A stretch of DNA of 64,000 bases. Source: Aquiflexum lacus. GTDB lineage: Bacteria > Bacteroidota > Bacteroidia > Cytophagales > Cyclobacteriaceae. The translations under genes were made by a program, and so were the position numbers. Where the stretch lies: assembly GCF_015476655.1 (NCBI RefSeq), contig NZ_JABFHF010000009.1:62001-126000 (forward strand), in the 5' to 3' direction. The notes beneath the pieces are model-generated. The model did no database searches and had not been told where the DNA came from. It was given only the letters and a program-made list of their open reading frames with translations. This document shows positions 28,378 to 36,601 of the stretch, in pieces; position 1 is the first letter of the stretch, and the number at the start of each line of letters is the position of its first letter.

Positions 28378-28458
28378 GGTTCTTTGGCATGTTAATTGGA
28401 TCATTGTTTAACTAAGTTACTTAGCAATCGTTTTTAATTAAGTACCAAATAAAATAAA

Positions 28459-29637
28459 ATGAACACTTCAAGATATTTCCATTTCGCATTTTTTTTGGCT
28501 TTATTATTCAATTTTTCCTGTTTTCAGGAAATGGAAAATGATGATCAGGAGCCTGTTGACAACGGTCCAATTATCCTAAAGGAAGCGTTCCCCAGCCTTA
28601 CTTTTAATAGACCTGTTGATTTCCAACATGTAGGAGACAGGATTTTCATTGCGGAGCAAAGAGGGTTAATCTCTGTTTTTCAAAATAACATTGAGGTAGA
28701 AGAAAAATCTGTTTTCCTGAACATAGAATCAAGGGTAAACGACCAAGGAAATGAGGAAGGACTTTTGGGATTGGCTTTTCATCCGGATTATGAAAATAAC
28801 GGTTTCTTTTTTGTGAATTATACTGCCACATCTCCAAGACGCACAGTCATTTCCCGTTTTCAGGTTTCTGCTTCCGATCCCAACAGGGCAAACGAAAGCA
28901 GCGAACTGGTGATTTTGGAAATTCCACAACCCTTTTCCAATCATAACGGAGGGCAATTGTCATTTGGTCCTGATGGATATTTATACATTGCCTCGGGAGA
29001 CGGTGGTTCAGGTGGAGATCCGCAAAACCATGGGCAAAGACTTGAAACTTTATTGGGAGCTATTTTAAGGATAGATATCGATGCCCAGGATAATGGTAGA
29101 AATTATGCCATCCCTGCAGACAATCCATTTGTGAATAATCAGGAGGGAGTCAAAGAAGAAATTTATGCCTATGGTTTGAGAAATCCATGGCGCTTTAGTT
29201 TTGATTCCCAGACCAATGACCTTTGGACAGGTGATGTGGGCCAGAACCGGGCAGAGGAGATTGATATCATCACCATAGGAGGGAATTATGGTTGGAGAAC
29301 CATGGAGGGTTTCAGTTGTTTCAATCCTGCCAGTGGATGCGACCAAGAAGGGCTGGAATTACCCATTTTGGAATATACCCACACAAATGGTGACAGGTCG
29401 GTTACAGGAGGATTTGTATATAGAGGAACCGAAGTATCAGAATTGCAAGGTTTATATGTTTATGCAGATTTTGTCTCAGGAAGAATCTGGACAATGGATT
29501 TCAGTGACTTTGATAACCCTGTAAACACTGAACTGATGAGGGCCAATTTTTCCGTTTCATCCTTTGGAATAGACCAGTCTAATGAATTGTACCTATGTGG
29601 ATTTGATGGGAAGATTTATAAGTTTGGATATGAATGA
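28459..29637 (+). CDS. PQQ-dependent sugar dehydrogenase (glucose/sorbosone family), lipoprotein
   Basis: 392 residues, lipobox NFSC (Cys21). Six-bladed propeller of the soluble-glucose-dehydrogenase type: RGLISVFQ, EEGLLGLAFHPDYENNGFFFVNYT, FSNHNGGQLSFGPDGYLYIASGDGG, YGLRNPWRFSFD and GGNYGWRTMEG are in the usual order. These enzymes oxidise aldoses with PQQ and pass electrons to a periplasmic acceptor; PQQ would have to come from outside or from genes not seen. An 81-bp gap follows the enolase-family gene, so cotranscription is possible. Confidence 0.92.
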   Translation: MNTSRYFHFAFFLALLFNFSCFQEMENDDQEPVDNGPIILKEAFPSLTFNRPVDFQHVGDRIFIAEQRGLISVFQNNIEVEEKSVFLNIESRVNDQGNEEGLLGLAFHPDYENNGFFFVNYTATSPRRTVISRFQVSASDPNRANESSELVILEIPQPFSNHNGGQLSFGPDGYLYIASGDGGSGGDPQNHGQRLETLLGAILRIDIDAQDNGRNYAIPADNPFVNNQEGVKEEIYAYGLRNPWRFSFDSQTNDLWTGDVGQNRAEEIDIITIGGNYGWRTMEGFSCFNPASGCDQEGLELPILEYTHTNGDRSVTGGFVYRGTEVSELQGLYVYADFVSGRIWTMDFSDFDNPVNTELMRANFSVSSFGIDQSNELYLCGFDGKIYKFGYE

Positions 29638-29805
29638 TCCTAATTCAAATCCTATGTAGACATATGATTGCCTATTAGGTTAGGAAACTATTTACTAAAA
29701 TTAAACCTCTCAAAACAATCTAGGTAAAGTTAAATTTAACCTCGATATTATCTCTTTTTTGATATTTTTTTTGTACATTAACCAGATAACCAAAATAATA
29801 TTGAT

Positions 29806-30006
29806 ATGGGAATTGTAAAAGTGATAGAGGTCATTGCAGCCTCTGAAAATGGAATTGAAGACGCAATGCAAATGGCCGTTACAGAAGCTTCGAAGTCCGT
29901 CAGAAATATTGATTCAGTATTTGTTAAGGATATAAAGGCACATGTCGAAAACGGAAAAATCACAACATATGGGGTGATTTGTAAGGTATCGTTTAGGGTG
30001 GATTAA
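29806..30006 (+). CDS. Dodecin-family small protein
   Basis: 66 residues, whole-length match to dodecin, which forms hollow dodecamers and in characterised members stores flavins. Visible motifs: VKVIEVIAAS, A-x-x-EASKSVRNI and the terminal KVSFRV strand. The tryptophan that stacks on the flavin in archaeal and many bacterial dodecins (in RNLRWFEV) is replaced here by Ser-Val (RNIDSVFV), and the neighbouring Gln of YQVTLK is Gly, so flavin binding is doubtful. It has its own terminator. Confidence 0.92.
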   Translation: MGIVKVIEVIAASENGIEDAMQMAVTEASKSVRNIDSVFVKDIKAHVENGKITTYGVICKVSFRVD

Positions 30007-30049
30007 TTTTTGAAAATCTATTACAGCCCTAGTGCTGATCCGTGGATAC

Positions 30050-30089
30050 ATAAGAATGGTGTAGAATAACTCCGCACCATTCTTATTTC
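30050..30089 (+). terminator. Terminator after dodecin
   Basis: A perfect 12-bp inverted repeat, ATAAGAATGGTG / CACCATTCTTAT, has a 13-nt loop and is followed by TTTCT. It lies 44 bp past the dodecin stop and before the next sulfatase gene. Confidence 0.8.
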
Positions 30090-30235
30090 TGTAATTTTTG
30101 ATTGAAATGGATAAAGATTCCATTTACCAAAATGGTAATTTAAAAATTCTAAAAAATGTCTGTTCAAATTTCACTAGCATCTTGCCTTGCTGCTGATTTT
30201 TTTCCAATTTGAGTATAGCAATAAACCACAGACCC

Positions 30236-31897
30236 ATGACCTCCCAAAAAAACCTTGCTCTTTTCACCATACTTTTCCTCTTTTTATCCCAAACCACCTT
30301 TTCCCAAATTCTAGACAAACCCAATATCCTGTGGATATCCGTGGAAGATATCGGGCCTATGTTGGAAGCTTATGGGGATAATAGCATCAAAACACCAAAT
30401 ATTGACCGCTTGGCCAAAGAGGGAATTACCTATACCCATGCCTATTCCACAGTGGGTGTTTGTGCCCCAAGTCGCAGCAGTATCATTACGGGGATGTATC
30501 CGGTGAGTATTGGTTCACACAATATGCGGACAGGACCGCACTATGCTTTCCGTGAACCTGAGAATGAAACCTACAAGGATTATTATGGACAGAAGGACAC
30601 CAAAGGCAGAAATGTACCCGAATATGCTACAGTCCCGCCTCCCTTTGTCAAATGCTTTACCGAATACTTGAGGGCAGCAGGCTATTACACTTCCAATAAT
30701 GCCAAAACAGATTACCAGTTCAATTCCCCCATTACGGCTTGGGATGAAATCGGAAGGGAAGCCACCTATAAAAACCGAGCTGAAGGCCAACCTTTCTTTG
30801 CGGTATTCAACCATGAAATTACCCATGAGTCCAGGATTTTTATGAAAAAAGAAGATCCTATGTTGGCGGACAAAAGCAAGGTCAGCGTTCCAAACTACTT
30901 TCCTGAACTGCCTGTTGTCCGTCAGGATGTCGGCCGGGCTTATTCCAATATTATGGAATTGGACAAGCAGGTAGGGGATATGTTGAAATCCTTGGAAGAG
31001 GAGGGACTCTTGGATAAGACGATAATTTTCTTTTGGTCAGATCATGCAGGGCCGCTTCTGAGACAAAAAAGAGCTGTAGGCAATTCCGGCTTGCATGTTC
31101 CCCTGATCGTGAGAATGCCCTATGGACAGATGGGCGGTACTAAAATTGATGATATTGTTTCCCTGATGGACCTTGGCCCTACGGTCATGTCCTTGGCAGG
31201 AATGGCACCACCGGATTATATGCATGGCCGGGCCTTTCTCGGAATTCACAAAACCAAAAATCCACATCAATATGCTTTTGGTTCGGCGGATAGGTTTGAT
31301 GAGGCCGTGGACATGAGCAGATCGGTCATGGATGGACGGTATGTCTATATCAGAAATTTCCGGCCTGAGTTACCATTGATTTATAGGAACGCCTACCGCG
31401 AACAGATAGATATGACAAAGGCCATGATAGAAATGGACAAAAGGGGTGAACTGACAGGAGGCGCCGCATATATTTTTATGAAAACCAAACCTGTGGAGGA
31501 ACTGTATGACCTCAGTTCCGATCCTTATGAAATCCATAATTTGGCTGATTTCCCCGAGCATCAGAACAAACTCAAAGAACTTAGAAATGCACTCTCTGCC
31601 TGGCAACTGGAAATCGGTGATTTGGGTTTTGTTCCTGAATATGATTTGGTGAATATGATGTGGCCGGGAATGGTACAGCCCGAAACTGCCCCGGTCAATT
31701 TCGAAACTTTAGGTATTCAGCTTTTTCTGACCTCGGCAACCGATGGTGCCAGCATTGCTTACCAAGTAGGAGAGGAGATAGGGGGTAAATATTGGCGGCT
31801 ATATCATGAGCCTATTCCAGCTGGCAAAAAAGTGGCCGCAAGAGCTGTTAGGATAGGCTACAAAACATCGGCTATTTCACAGTTTCCCGATCAATAA
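30236..31897 (+). CDS. Sulfatase with Glu-Asp metal site, exported
   Basis: 553 residues from ATG 30236; a TTG nine codons upstream in frame is less likely. Signal peptide cleaved near TTFSQ. The usual Asp-Asp pair reads E37-D38 (ISVEDIGPMLEAYGD). The formylglycine motif is C76-A-P-S-R, followed by SIITGMYPVSIGSHNMRT; the late metal motif is SDHAGPLLRQKRAVGNSGLHVP. The Glu-Asp variant and SIGSHNMRT occur in a distinct branch of Bacteroidota sulfatases. About 60 residues beyond the standard tail (ATDGASIAYQVGEE) may be a small extra beta domain. Confidence 0.92.
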   Translation: MTSQKNLALFTILFLFLSQTTFSQILDKPNILWISVEDIGPMLEAYGDNSIKTPNIDRLAKEGITYTHAYSTVGVCAPSRSSIITGMYPVSIGSHNMRTGPHYAFREPENETYKDYYGQKDTKGRNVPEYATVPPPFVKCFTEYLRAAGYYTSNNAKTDYQFNSPITAWDEIGREATYKNRAEGQPFFAVFNHEITHESRIFMKKEDPMLADKSKVSVPNYFPELPVVRQDVGRAYSNIMELDKQVGDMLKSLEEEGLLDKTIIFFWSDHAGPLLRQKRAVGNSGLHVPLIVRMPYGQMGGTKIDDIVSLMDLGPTVMSLAGMAPPDYMHGRAFLGIHKTKNPHQYAFGSADRFDEAVDMSRSVMDGRYVYIRNFRPELPLIYRNAYREQIDMTKAMIEMDKRGELTGGAAYIFMKTKPVEELYDLSSDPYEIHNLADFPEHQNKLKELRNALSAWQLEIGDLGFVPEYDLVNMMWPGMVQPETAPVNFETLGIQLFLTSATDGASIAYQVGEEIGGKYWRLYHEPIPAGKKVAARAVRIGYKTSAISQFPDQ

Positions 31898-31978
31898 AGG
31901 TCTTTAACCGTATGATATATTGAGGTCTGTATTCCTTTGAGGTAATATCAAGCAGATAAGATCTTAATAGAAAATGCG

Positions 31979-34408
31979 ATGAAAGCCATAAATATATTGA
32001 AAATCGGGATGTTGTTTTTGATAGCACTACAATTGGGTGCCATGATCAGTCCATCTGATAATCTGACAGAAAAAATCAAAGCCAACCTGAGGAGCTATCA
32101 GGTGTATTATTCTCCTGAAAAAGTTTACCTGCATCATGATAAACCCTATCATCTGGCCGGAGATACATTTTGGTTTAAGGCTTATGTCCTAGATGCCGCA
32201 AAATTGGAGGCAAGCTCCAAAAGTGGTGTGTTGTATGTCGATTTGATCAGTGAGGACCAACAATTGGTGGACAGGCTCACTTTACCCATATCCGATGGAG
32301 AGGCTTTTGGAGATTTTTATTTGCCGGATGACCTTCAGGAAGGAAATTATACATTGGTGAGCTATACCAATTGGATGAGGAATTTTGGTGAAGAGATTTT
32401 TTTCCAAAAAGACTTTTATGTGTTGGGCAAACAATTTAAAAAACCAGTAACCGCTACAGAATCAGACCAAAGTGCAATAGATCTACAGTTTTTCCCCGAG
32501 GGAGGAGATTTGGTAGCAGGGATTCCCAATGAGGTAGCTTTCAAAGCCTTGAATGAGGATGGATTTGGAGCAACCGTTGAAGGAGCTATTTATGATGAGC
32601 AGGGAAAGATGGTAGTTGCGTTCAGGGATCATTTTGTAGGTATGGGGTCTTTTGTCTTTACGCCGAAAGCACCAACAAAATATGTTGCTAAATTAAAAAA
32701 GGACAATGGTGAAACTGAGGAGTATCCTTTACCTGAGATCAAAGACCAAGGTTGGGCGCTTCATATGGATGAAGTCAATGATCCGGAAAACATATTGGTA
32801 ACTGTCCAGTCTACTATCCCAGAAAGCAAATCCGCTCTGCTTTTTGGAATTGCAAGGGGAAAATTGATTCATACAGAAAAAATTGATGCTTCGGGGAACA
32901 AAACCATCTTCATTCCCAAGAAAAATTTTCCAATTGGTGTGGCGCGTTTTACCCTCACTGATTTAGAGGGTGAGGCACTAGCTGAACGGTTGGTCTTTGT
33001 CAATCATTCAAATCCCAACCAAGTCACTCTCGAAACTGACCAGCAGGAATATCAACCCAGAGAGGAAGTAAATCTTTCCATCAGGTATCAAGGTGATGTG
33101 GAATTGTCCCATCTTTCAGTTTCAGTGACGGCAGATCAATTGACTTTTACTTCCGATCATCAGGAAAATATAGAAACCTATTTGTTGCTCAGCGCTGACA
33201 TTCAAGGGCACATTGAATCCCCGGGATATTATTTTGTATCGGATGATCAACCAAGACAGGAAGCACTCAGGCATCTGATGATGACCCAAGGTTGGAGAAG
33301 ATTTGGTTGGGACAACCTTTTGTCAGAAGATTTCCCATTGATGAGATTTCCCAATGAGCTCGATCTCAATATCCGAGGCAAATTGGAAAGGGCCAATGGG
33401 AGTCCGGTGGAACAAGGAGAAGCCACATTATTCCTGAAAGATAAATACACTACATTTATGCTTACAGAGACCGATGATAAAGGTGGATTTTCATTTGGGG
33501 GATTTTATTTCAAAGGGAATATTCCTGTGGTCATCCAAGGCGTGGATAGTCGGGGCAGGCGTGATAACGTAGAGGTCAAAATCCTTGAAAATGACTATAT
33601 CCCAAAAATCGCTCAGAACCGTATTTTGTTTAAGGGAAAAACTTGGGAGGATTTGTCAACCGATTTATTACCCAATCCCAAACAGTCAGAGGAAGGAATT
33701 GAAACAACGATATGGGGTTTGGAATTGGGAGAGGTATTGTTGCAGGAAGTGGTGGTAGAAGGTAGGGCAGATGTCTATGAACCCTTCAGATTACATACTA
33801 GGGCCGATGCAGTGATTTTCAGAGACCAACTTCCCATAGCCCCCTCGGGAAATGTCCTGGAAGTCCTTCAGGGCCGAGTGGCAGGATTGCAGGTGACCAA
33901 GACAGGCATGAATGAATTCAGGGCTGTAATCCGGGGAATGGGTACGCCTTTATATCTTTTGGATGGTGTTCCCATCAGCGAGAATTCATTGAGCATGATC
34001 AATCAATTTGATATCAACAGGATAGAAATACTCAAAGGTCCCGGTACAACAGGTATTTATGGTGGTCGGGGCAGTGGTGGAGTTATTGCGTTTTTCAGCG
34101 AAATGGGCACCATGGAAGAGATTGACCCCGAAGGAGGAAAACATATTATCGTACATCAAGCATCAGGCTTCAACCGAACAAGACAATTTTATTCTCCGAA
34201 GCATGAAACGACTGAATATTATGAGCTGCCCGATGTGAGAAGTACAGTATATTGGAACCCCACAGTTTTGCTTGGTCCAAATTCAAAAAGAGAAATCAGC
34301 TTCTTCACCGGTGATGTTTCCGGCCGTCATCGCGTTCAGGTCGAAGGAATCACTAAGGATGGTCAGCCTGTTAGTGAGGTGTTTTATTTTGAGGTTAAGG
34401 GGGATTGA
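31979..34408 (+). CDS. MG2-like protein ending in a TonB plug domain, no beta-barrel
   Basis: 809 residues with an N-terminal hydrophobic signal. Residues ~40-150 resemble the macroglobulin MG2 domain (VYLHHDKPYHLAGDTFWFKAYV); further Ig-like segments follow. Residues ~590-715 are a SusC-type TonB plug (EVVVEGRADVYEP, VLEVLQGRVAGLQV, LLDGVPI, ILKGPGTTGIYGGRGSGGVI). No 22-strand barrel follows, so it cannot be a transporter itself. It lies upstream of the CE15-like esterase on the same strand. Its role is unknown; it could dock with an outer-membrane complex. Confidence 0.85.
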   Translation: MKAINILKIGMLFLIALQLGAMISPSDNLTEKIKANLRSYQVYYSPEKVYLHHDKPYHLAGDTFWFKAYVLDAAKLEASSKSGVLYVDLISEDQQLVDRLTLPISDGEAFGDFYLPDDLQEGNYTLVSYTNWMRNFGEEIFFQKDFYVLGKQFKKPVTATESDQSAIDLQFFPEGGDLVAGIPNEVAFKALNEDGFGATVEGAIYDEQGKMVVAFRDHFVGMGSFVFTPKAPTKYVAKLKKDNGETEEYPLPEIKDQGWALHMDEVNDPENILVTVQSTIPESKSALLFGIARGKLIHTEKIDASGNKTIFIPKKNFPIGVARFTLTDLEGEALAERLVFVNHSNPNQVTLETDQQEYQPREEVNLSIRYQGDVELSHLSVSVTADQLTFTSDHQENIETYLLLSADIQGHIESPGYYFVSDDQPRQEALRHLMMTQGWRRFGWDNLLSEDFPLMRFPNELDLNIRGKLERANGSPVEQGEATLFLKDKYTTFMLTETDDKGGFSFGGFYFKGNIPVVIQGVDSRGRRDNVEVKILENDYIPKIAQNRILFKGKTWEDLSTDLLPNPKQSEEGIETTIWGLELGEVLLQEVVVEGRADVYEPFRLHTRADAVIFRDQLPIAPSGNVLEVLQGRVAGLQVTKTGMNEFRAVIRGMGTPLYLLDGVPISENSLSMINQFDINRIEILKGPGTTGIYGGRGSGGVIAFFSEMGTMEEIDPEGGKHIIVHQASGFNRTRQFYSPKHETTEYYELPDVRSTVYWNPTVLLGPNSKREISFFTGDVSGRHRVQVEGITKDGQPVSEVFYFEVKGD

Positions 34409-34470
34409 TAATAATGCATATTTTTTGAAAAATCAGGGTTAAATCTCTAAATTTCAGAAACCCCATCAAT

Positions 34471-35673
34471 ATGAAAACTCTGTCTAAATCCTTTTACCTT
34501 CTGACCCTTCTAATAGCCATTATATGTTCTCCAAACCTTTTTGCCCAAGAACAATTTAATTATGACGAATCCAAAGTTCCTGATTTGGTTTTGCCAGATC
34601 CTTTTGTCAGCACCAATGGTGAAATTATAAAATCTGTGGATGATTGGGAAAGCATCAGAAGACCGGAACTGATGCGGCTATTTGCTGAAAATGTATATGG
34701 TGGTATTCCGAGGGATTTTGATGAGATACATTTCAATGTTTCGACAGATTCCGATCATCTTTACAAAGAGGTGGCAATGAAAAAAAATGTGACAATCAGA
34801 GTTACCAGAAATGGAAAAGCTCAGACCGTAAATTTGTTTGTCTTTTTACCTCTCGAAGAAAAAGGTCCTCACCCGGTGTTTCTTTTGATCAGCCATAGAA
34901 ATGTGCAAGGACTGCTTGAAGATAAAGAAGATCGGTTTTTTCCTATAGAACAAATTGTACGTAGGGGATATGCAGCGGCAATTTATGATGTGGAAGACGT
35001 TTCACCTGATGACAAAGATAGATTTGCAAATGGAATATTGGAGTCACTTTATCCTGAAGAATTGAAAAATTCCGGAGGCATGCGTGGCTTGGCAGCTTGG
35101 GCTTGGGGAGCGATGCGGGCCATGGATTATTTTGAAAGTGAAAATGCTATTGACCATAAAAGGGCTTCGCTAGTCGGCCATTCAAGGGGCGGGAAAGCAG
35201 CTTTATGGGCCGGGGCCAATGACAAAAGATGGGCAGTGGTCATTTCCAACGAATCCGGTTGCGGGGGTGCGGCATTGTCACGAAGGAGATTCGGCGAAAC
35301 GGTGAAGCGCATCAATACCAATTTTCCTTATTGGTTCAATGACAATTTCAAGACTTTCAATGACAGGGAAGATGCCCTGCCAATAGACCAACATCTTTTG
35401 GCTGCCTGTATTGCCCCGAGGTCTATTTACTTTGCCTCAGCCATAGAAGACCAATGGGCGGATCCAAAAGGAGAGTTCTTGTCTTTTAAATTAGGTTCCA
35501 GGGTTTACACAGATATTTATGGAATAAAGGTTGATCTTCCGGAAAGTTTTGAAAACCACCAAAGGACAGTCCACACGAATTCTATGGGTTATCATATCCG
35601 TGAAGGTAAACACAACCTGACGCTTTATGATTGGGAGAGGTTTATGGATTTTGTGGATAAGGAGTTCAAATAG
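34471..35673 (+). CDS. CE15-like glucuronoyl methylesterase
   Basis: 400 residues with a signal peptide (cleavage near LFAQ). Alpha/beta hydrolase with nucleophile S238 in GHSRGGKAALWAG, the oxyanion/substrate region NESGCGGAALSRRRFGE, and GKHNLTLYDWERFMDFV near the C-terminus supplying the likely catalytic His. This layout is characteristic of bacterial CE15 enzymes, which cleave esters between glucuronic acid and lignin or alcohols. It follows the MG2/TonB-plug gene by 62 bp. The stop codon TAG lies at the edge of a REP-like element. Confidence 0.85.
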   Translation: MKTLSKSFYLLTLLIAIICSPNLFAQEQFNYDESKVPDLVLPDPFVSTNGEIIKSVDDWESIRRPELMRLFAENVYGGIPRDFDEIHFNVSTDSDHLYKEVAMKKNVTIRVTRNGKAQTVNLFVFLPLEEKGPHPVFLLISHRNVQGLLEDKEDRFFPIEQIVRRGYAAAIYDVEDVSPDDKDRFANGILESLYPEELKNSGGMRGLAAWAWGAMRAMDYFESENAIDHKRASLVGHSRGGKAALWAGANDKRWAVVISNESGCGGAALSRRRFGETVKRINTNFPYWFNDNFKTFNDREDALPIDQHLLAACIAPRSIYFASAIEDQWADPKGEFLSFKLGSRVYTDIYGIKVDLPESFENHQRTVHTNSMGYHIREGKHNLTLYDWERFMDFVDKEFK

Positions 35674-35770
35674 TCCCATAGGGACGACCGATTTAATAGC
35701 CACAGTTTTTGAACCGTGGAATCTGAAAATCGAGACCTGCTCAAAGTCCCGTAGGGACGGACGATTTAAA
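35672..35770. repeat. REP-like three-hairpin element A
   Basis: Two copies of GTCCC-rTA-GGGAC followed by GAyyGATTTAA-like sequence (35673-35697 and 35746-35770) flank a third hairpin, CCACAGTT / AACCGTGG (35700-35719). The first hairpin overlaps the stop codon of the CE15-like gene. The remaining spacer to 35981 is AT-rich and holds the presumed toxin-antitoxin promoter, with no other gene. Confidence 0.75.
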
Positions 35771-35981
35771 AAGGAATTTTTATATACCGTTGTAGGATTA
35801 ACCTTAATTTAATTGATAAAATTGAAGATAGAATCTGGTTTTATTTTCAGTTTTTACTTTGCTTTTTCGCTATTCGGTTGGTTTATATTGGCATGCTTAT
35901 TTCACTGTTTTTCCTTTTCTCAAATTGGGTATGTATTTTTTTTAATTTAAGGATGTATATTTAAGTGTTATTAATAGTCCT

Positions 35982-36200
35982 ATGAAAACAATCAAAATTG
36001 AATTACCCGTTGAAATTGAGAGGCAATTGAAATTGATCAATGAAGATGAGCAAACCTTTATAGTTGAAGCGATTAAAGAAAAAATCAATAAGAGAGAATT
36101 TTTGAACAAGAAATTGGAAGAGGGCTATAAAGCGACTTTTCAAGAAGATATAGCACTCACGAAAGATTTTGAATCTATCGATTTAGAGGAATGGCAGTAA
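35982..36200 (+). CDS. Antitoxin of a PemK/MazF-type pair
   Basis: 72 residues; the N-terminal IKIELPVEIERQLKLINEDEQTFIVEAIKEKI suggests a small beta strand plus two helices of a ribbon-helix-helix type DNA-binding domain, and the acidic C-terminal tail (FQEDIALTKDFESIDLEEWQ) is the expected toxin-binding part. It overlaps the toxin gene by 10 bp, the standard coupling. It should neutralise the toxin and autorepress the operon. The specific antitoxin family is uncertain. Confidence 0.8.
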   Translation: MKTIKIELPVEIERQLKLINEDEQTFIVEAIKEKINKREFLNKKLEEGYKATFQEDIALTKDFESIDLEEWQ

Positions 36201-36550
36201 TTGGTTTTCCCAAAAGAGGAGATATTTATTGGGCAAATTTAGATCCCACTATTGGGAGTGAAATTTCTAAAACAAGACCTGTTTTAATAGTTTCGAATGA
36301 TATTAATAACCAATTTTCTTCTACGATTAGTATTTTGCCAATCACTTCTAATGTGGGAAAAATTTATCCTTTTGAAGTTTTGATTAAAGCTAAAGAAAGT
36401 GGGTTGAAGACTGATTCAAAAATAAAGGCTAACCAAATTAGAACTTTGGATAAAGTGAGAATTGGGAAAAAAATAGGAGAATTGCCTTTAAATAAAATCA
36501 ATGATGTTAATATTTCAATCATGATTCATTTAGGGATTGAAAAGATTTGA
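36191..36550 (+). CDS. PemK/MazF-family toxin endoribonuclease
   Basis: 119 residues with the family fold: PKRGDIYWANLDPTIGSEISKTRPVLIVSNDINN at residues 8-41 including the conserved Arg-Pro, ISILPITSN near 54-62 with the conserved Thr/Ser, and a C-terminal LDKVRIGKKIGEL strand. MazF-like toxins cleave mRNA at short sites to stop growth. Start codon lies inside the antitoxin gene. Low GC relative to neighbours and the flanking repeat elements suggest acquisition by transfer. Confidence 0.93.
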   Translation: MAVIGFPKRGDIYWANLDPTIGSEISKTRPVLIVSNDINNQFSSTISILPITSNVGKIYPFEVLIKAKESGLKTDSKIKANQIRTLDKVRIGKKIGELPLNKINDVNISIMIHLGIEKI

Positions 36551-36555
36551 ATATT

Positions 36556-36579
36556 CCAATATCCCAATATCCCAATATC
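36556..36579. repeat. Three tandem copies of CCAATATC
   Basis: An 8-bp unit is repeated three times directly after the toxin gene, between it and the convergent 1280-residue protein gene. The same word recurs at 51950-51957 and 51965-51972 after the agmatine-deiminase-like gene, so this is a genome-wide spacer motif and not a locus-specific operator. Confidence 0.6.
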
Positions 36580-36601
36580 CAACCCCCATTCAATCAAAAA
36601 C

